Translations under genes and position numbers: made by a program | Source: Bifidobacterium breve | GTDB taxonomy: Bacteria > Actinomycetota > Actinomycetes > S36-B12 | Length of the DNA: 52,632 bases | Reading direction: 5' to 3' | Assembly (NCBI GenBank): GCA_945877545.1 | Contig: CAMCSO010000003.1 | Span: 1 to 52,632 of the forward strand | The notes under the pieces: model-generated | Told to the model about the DNA's origin: nothing | Databases searched by the model: none | What the model saw: the letters and a program-made list of their open reading frames with translations, nothing else | Shown: positions 49,180-52,632 of the stretch, one piece after another | Numbering within the stretch: position 1 is the stretch's first letter | How the letters are laid out: every line of letters starts with the position of its first letter

Positions 49180-50672
49180 GCCAAGGCTCCGGAGATCGTC
49201 GCCGCGGTCATGACCGACTCCTGCGTGGCATCCGCTCTCGCGATCTCGGCCACGAGTCGTCCCTCGCGCATGACGAGAACGCGATCGGCCATGCCGAGCA
49301 CCTCGGGAAGGTCTGACGAGACCATGAGTACGGCAAGGCCGCGAACGGCTTGCTCGGAGAGGAGTCGGTGCACCTCGGCCTTCGTCCCGACGTCGATGCC
49401 ACGCGTCGGCTCATCGACGATAAGCAAAGCGGGATCGGTCGCAAGCCACTTAGCCAGCACCACCTTCTGCTGGTTGCCTCCGGACAACCGCTCGACCGGG
49501 TCCTCGATGTTCGCATACTTCAGTTGGAGCCGGCCCGCCCAGTCGGTCGCCACGCGCCGCTCGGAAATGCCTCGCAGCAGCAGTCGTGACCGGAGTCGCG
49601 CGAGCACGGTCATGGCGATGTTCCGCGAAATCGCAGCGGGCATGAACAGGCCCTGCAGCCGGCGATCCTCCGGGACAAGTGCGACGCCAGCGCTCATGGC
49701 CGCGCTCGGCGACCCGTTTCGGAGCACGCTCCCCGAGACGCTGACGGTCCCGGAGTCATGGTGGTCGATGCCGAATATCGCTCGAACGACCTCCGAGCGG
49801 CCGGCCCCCACGAGACCTGCGAGCGCGACGATCTCGCCCCGGCGAACGTCGAATGAGATGTCGTGAAAGACGCCTGCTCGAGTAAGACCCTTGACCGAAA
49901 GCACGACATCGCCGACTTCCGCGTCGAACTTCGGGAACATCTCGGTGATCTCCCGGCCCACCATCCAGCGCACGATCTGCGTCGTGTCGATCTGCGCCAC
50001 TGCCGCGGTAGCGACGGTCGCGCCGTCGCGCATGACGGTCACCGAGTCGCAGAGTTCCGTGACCTCGTCCAGCCGATGGCTGATGTAGACGACCCCCCTG
50101 CCCTGATCCTTGAGCCTGCGGGCGACAGTCATGAGTTGTGCCACCTCGGCTGCGGAGAGCGCCGCGCTGGGCTCGTCCATAATGATGAGGGATGCATCGA
50201 TCGACAGCGCCTTTACGATCTCGACCATCTGCTGGTCCGCGATCGAGAGCCCGCGGGCCGGTCGCAACGGATTGAGGTCGATGCCAAGTCCGTCGAACAG
50301 ACCCTGCGTCTGCGACACCATGCCCCGCCAGTCGACGCGCCCGCCGGTTGTCGGCTGACGTCCGACGAAGACGTTCTCGGCGAGTGAGAGGTCCGGGAAC
50401 AGCGACGGCTCCTGGTAGATGACGGCGATACCCTGTTCACGGGCGGAACGGGGATTACCCTGGGAGAAGGGTCGTCCCTGAAGGGTGATCGTCCCTGCAT
50501 CGAGGGAGTGCAGGCCTGCAAGGGTCTTGACGAGGGTCGACTTGCCCGCTCCATTTTCCCCGAGGAGACCGACGATCTCGCCCGCACTCACCTCCAGCGA
50601 GGCCCCTGCAAGCGCGTGAACACCGCCGAAGCGCTTGTAGGCGCCCTCGACAGACAGCAGGTTCCCGGCCAA
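49176..50672 (-). CDS. rhaT: Rhamnose ABC transporter ATP-binding protein (two ABC domains)
   Basis: 498 residues, tandem nucleotide-binding domains as in other CUT2 sugar importers. First: GENGAGKSTLVKTLAG and LIIMDEPSAAL. Second: degenerate Walker A GLVGAGRSEVVRAI, signature LSGGNQQKVVLAKWLA and LLIVDEPTRGIDVG. The start is TTG 50672 with no good ribosome site, 14 bp from an operator-like palindrome. First gene of the leftward rha operon. Symbol follows rhizobial usage. Confidence 0.88.
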   Translation of the reverse strand: MAGNLLSVEGAYKRFGGVHALAGASLEVSAGEIVGLLGENGAGKSTLVKTLAGLHSLDAGTITLQGRPFSQGNPRSAREQGIAVIYQEPSLFPDLSLAENVFVGRQPTTGGRVDWRGMVSQTQGLFDGLGIDLNPLRPARGLSIADQQMVEIVKALSIDASLIIMDEPSAALSAAEVAQLMTVARRLKDQGRGVVYISHRLDEVTELCDSVTVMRDGATVATAAVAQIDTTQIVRWMVGREITEMFPKFDAEVGDVVLSVKGLTRAGVFHDISFDVRRGEIVALAGLVGAGRSEVVRAIFGIDHHDSGTVSVSGSVLRNGSPSAAMSAGVALVPEDRRLQGLFMPAAISRNIAMTVLARLRSRLLLRGISERRVATDWAGRLQLKYANIEDPVERLSGGNQQKVVLAKWLATDPALLIVDEPTRGIDVGTKAEVHRLLSEQAVRGLAVLMVSSDLPEVLGMADRVLVMREGRLVAEIARADATQESVMTAATISGALA

Positions 50673-50686
50673 TGCGACCCAATCTG

Positions 50687-50702
50687 ATTGAAAGGTTTCA
50701 AT
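50687..50702. promoter_or_regulatory. LacI-family operator 1, at the start of the rha operon
   Basis: ATTGAAA-GG-TTTCAAT is a perfect 16-bp palindrome of the TGAAA..TTTCA type used by LacI-family regulators. It lies 14 bp from the rhaT start, where a bound repressor would block the early transcript. Confidence 0.7.
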
Positions 50703-50712
50703 TGATGTTCGC

Positions 50713-50724
50713 TGAAACGTATGG
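50713..50724. promoter_or_regulatory. LacI-family operator-like site 2
   Basis: TGAAACGTATGG shares TGAAACGTAT with the reverse complement of site 3 (ATACGTTTCA). It is an imperfect palindrome, 26 bp from site 1, so dimers or tetramers could bridge them. Confidence 0.5.
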
Positions 50725-50773
50725 GGTGGCTGGTCCCCTGTCCATCATTTTCCGAAAATTCATGTCCTGACAC

Positions 50774-50802
50774 TTGATACGTTTCATTTACCACCGTACG
50801 AT
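50774..50802 (+). promoter_or_regulatory. lacI promoter overlapped by operator-like site 3
   Basis: TTGATA - 17 bases - TACGAT fits a -35/-10 pair, with a start near 50809 and a 40-base leader to the GTG of the regulator. TGATACGTTTCA (50775-50786) covers the -35, which suggests autoregulation. Confidence 0.55.
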
Positions 50803-50848
50803 GTGCCCGAGGCGATCAGACACGGGGCGATCCAAGGGCGGTGACATC

Positions 50849-51871
50849 GTGGGGTCGAGCATGAAGGATGTCGCGACCCTCGCATCGGTTTCCCTCGGCA
50901 CCGTCTCGAACGTCCTCAACCACCCGGAGCTCGTCGCCCCCGACACCGCGGCTCGCGTCCACCGTGCGATTCGCGAATTGGAGTTTATTCCGAATGCGCC
51001 TGCCCGGCAGTTGCGGTCGCACCACGCACGCGTCCTCGGACTCGTAGTCCCCGATATCTCCAACCCGTTCTTCACCGAAGTCGCCCGGGGCGTCGAGGAT
51101 GCCGCCCTTGATGCTGGCTATGTCGTGATCCTGTGCAATTCCGATGCTCAGGCGGAGCGGGAGGACCGTTATCTCGCGGTCCTCGAGTCCCAGCGTGTCG
51201 GCGGCATCCTCATCACCCCAGCCCGCAAGAGCCTCAAGCCACTCGGGCGCCTACTGGGCAACGGTGTGGCGGTGACACTGCTCGACAACGAGGCACCCGC
51301 CCAGGATGTGTGCAGCGCCTCGGTGGACGACCGGATGGGCGGAGCCCTCGCCGCCGAGCACGCCCTCAAGCTCGGCCACCGCAGGCTCGTCTGGCTAGCA
51401 GGCCCAACCGATATCCCCCAGGTCGCGGATCGCGAAGTGGGCCTGATGAACGCAGTGCGCAGCGCAGGCGCATCGGTGCAACGGCTCGCGGCCGAGCACA
51501 TGACCACTGCTTCGGGCGAGATGGCCATGGAAGCGGCGCTTTCGCAGGGAATGGAATTCACCGCCCTCGTGTGCGCAAACGACCTCCTCGCGCTCGGGGC
51601 GATTCGGGCGCTCAACCGCGCTGGGCTCCGGATCCCCGACGACATCTCCGTCATCGGCTACGACGACATCGAATTCGCCGCGAGCGCCGCAGTTCCCCTC
51701 ACGTCCGTTCGCCAGCCGAAGTACGAACTCGGACATGCAGCCGCCAGACTCGTCATCAGCGAGTGCGAGGATCCCGCCTCACATGCGCATCAGCGCGTGC
51801 AGTTCCAGCCCCAACTCGTCGCCCGTCAGTCGAGTGCGCCGGTTTCCGCGTCCGAAACCCTCGGCCGATGA
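50849..51871 (+). CDS. LacI-family regulator of the rhamnose operon
   Basis: 340 residues from GTG 50849 (AAGGG about 10 bases upstream), or four fewer from ATG 50861. The HTH is MKDVATLASVSLGTVSNVLNHPE, with the hinge-helix ending NAPARQLRSHHARVLGLVV. The sugar-binding core has VPDISNPFFTEVARGVEDAA and VIGYDDIEFAASAAVPLTSV. Divergent from the rha genes across a region with three operator-like sites, so it most likely represses them until rhamnose or a derivative binds. ATGA overlap with the ybaK pseudogene. Confidence 0.9.
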   Translation: MGSSMKDVATLASVSLGTVSNVLNHPELVAPDTAARVHRAIRELEFIPNAPARQLRSHHARVLGLVVPDISNPFFTEVARGVEDAALDAGYVVILCNSDAQAEREDRYLAVLESQRVGGILITPARKSLKPLGRLLGNGVAVTLLDNEAPAQDVCSASVDDRMGGALAAEHALKLGHRRLVWLAGPTDIPQVADREVGLMNAVRSAGASVQRLAAEHMTTASGEMAMEAALSQGMEFTALVCANDLLALGAIRALNRAGLRIPDDISVIGYDDIEFAASAAVPLTSVRQPKYELGHAAARLVISECEDPASHAHQRVQFQPQLVARQSSAPVSASETLGR

Positions 51872-52350
51872 GCGAGGCGATGGAGCAGCAGTCAGTCATA
51901 AGGATCTGAGAGAGGCTCGCACTCCTTGGAGCACGCGGCGAGGTCCGGCGCCTTGGCAACAACGCCCGCACTGCGAAGGAGGCCACGGACGCACACGGAA
52001 TCGGGGTGGGATAGTTCGCCAGTTCACTCATCTTCCTCGCCGACGGCGAGCCTGTCCTAGGCATCGCATCCCGCGGGCACCGAGTCGATACCCAGGTGCT
52101 CGCCGCGATCCTTAAAGTCGCCGTCATCAGCAAGGCGAGCGCCGATGATGTGCGTGCCAGTATGAGTTTCGTGATCGGGGCCGTCGCGCCGGTGGGTCAC
52201 CCGGAGCCACTTCGCACCATCGTCGACGTAACGCGCTCCCGCTACGACGAAGTGTGGGCTGCTGGTGGGCACCCGCACTACATGTTCCCGACCAGTTACG
52301 GCAACTTGCTTCGGATCACTGGTGGCGAGGCTGCCGAAGTCGGCGCCTGA
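51868..52350 (+). pseudogene. ybaK: YbaK/EbsC-type aminoacyl-tRNA deacylase, broken by two in-frame stops
   Basis: A single frame from ATG 51868 to 52350 (160 codons) reads as a full YbaK-domain protein: MSEAMEQQSVIRI, ERLALLGARGEV, NARTAKEATDAHGIGVG, FASSLIFLADGEPVLGIASR, FVIGAVAPVGHPEPL, YDEVWAAGGHPHYMFP. Two stops interrupt it: TGA at 51907 (codon 14) and TAG at 52012 (codon 49). No frameshift. The family hydrolyses mischarged tRNA. The track shows only the last 84 codons. It overlaps the regulator stop (ATGA), as an operon partner would. Confidence 0.85.
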
Positions 52351-52360
52351 TCACATCGGC

Positions 52361-52632
52361 TCAGCTGGACCTGTCGCTTGGCCCGAAGGTCATGACATCT
52401 ATGAGCTTAAGCCTGTTCCTCGACCAGTCGCCTTGCCTGCGGACCCGCGCTAGTGCAGCCGCCGTATGGGGCGAGACGTCGCTACCAGCCGCCATGAGTT
52501 GCGCGAGGGCGGCGACATCGCCCACCGCGAATTCGCGCCCAGTCTCGTCCTCGATGATCCACCACTCATTGCCGGGGTTCGCAGACGCCGCAACGGGTAT
52601 TCCACAGGACATCGCCTGGAGCAGGGTCACTG
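52361..52632 (-). CDS. Glycosyltransferase family 4, C-terminal end only
   Basis: The visible 89 or so residues include LLQAMSCGIPVAASANPGNEWWI, the acidic/Gly phosphate-binding region of GT4 enzymes, and TGREFAVGDVAALAQLM. The gene starts outside the window, so the in-window Met is internal. It converges on the ybaK pseudogene with 10 bp between. Substrate unknown. Confidence 0.75.
   Translation of the reverse strand, partial: VTLLQAMSCGIPVAASANPGNEWWIIEDETGREFAVGDVAALAQLMAAGSDVSPHTAAALARVRRQGDWSRNRLKLIDVMTFGPSDRSS

Noticed and set aside
51868-52350. Stop-codon reassignment in ybaK
   Set aside because: TGA and TAG both end other normal genes in the window, so two substitutions are the simpler explanation.
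1-52632. tRNA/rRNA genes, CRISPR arrays, prophage or integrative element
   Set aside because: No cloverleaf or rRNA-like sequence, no spaced direct repeats, and no integrase, transposase or phage structural gene was seen.

Overview
The window is one high-GC actinobacterial chromosome segment. Tight, overlapping minus-strand operons, the order of the division/cell-wall genes, DivIVA (Wag31-like), SepF, DUF3040 and SAV_6107-type HEPN genes, and a TCGAAC-N4-GTTCGA LexA box all point that way. MurE carries a DNPR motif, so the peptidoglycan probably contains meso-diaminopimelate. I cannot name the genus; an uncultured aquatic actinobacterium is a reasonable guess but not shown by the sequence.

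1-6 kb holds an RluD-type pseudouridine synthase (cut by the window edge), lspA and a TraR/DksA-like gene on the minus strand, then a divergent eukaryotic-like ileS. From 24 kb down to 4.8 kb runs the dcw cluster, transcribed leftward: mraZ, a 43-residue membrane ORF missing from the ORF track, rsmH, ftsL-like, ftsI, murE, murF, mraY, murD, ftsW, murG, murC, ftsQ, ftsZ, pgeF, yggS, sepF, yggT, divIVA. It starts with a 10-bp-phased TGG repeat that looks like the MraZ operator, has a structured leader between mraZ and the small ORF, and has a hairpin ahead of ftsZ.

24-28 kb contains a DUF3048 lipoprotein, an RDD membrane protein, a repeat-rich unknown protein, a secreted lipase and a DUF3040 protein. 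28-34.2 kb is an SOS mutagenesis operon: a perfect 28-bp LexA palindrome, then DUF6504, a HEPN protein, DnaE2 and DinB, with two 18-bp tandem repeats and a nested inverted repeat. 34.2-36.3 kb is a small accessory patch of unknown genes, including a tandemly duplicated basic helix-turn-helix gene and an antitoxin remnant.

36.3-39.7 kb is a persulfide/sulfite detoxification operon: a CMD-fold protein that has lost its catalytic centre, two single rhodaneses, an MBL-rhodanese fusion and a TSUP exporter. It is read from a near-consensus, probably leaderless promoter overlapped by a CsoR/CstR-type operator.

39.7-51.9 kb is a complete L-rhamnose system: a CUT2 ABC transporter, mutarotase, isomerase, aldolase-dehydrogenase fusion, kinase and an FMN L-lactate dehydrogenase-like enzyme, with a divergent LacI regulator and three operator-like sites. 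Together these would take up L-rhamnose and convert it to DHAP plus pyruvate. The right end holds a ybaK pseudogene with two in-frame stops and the end of a glycosyltransferase gene.
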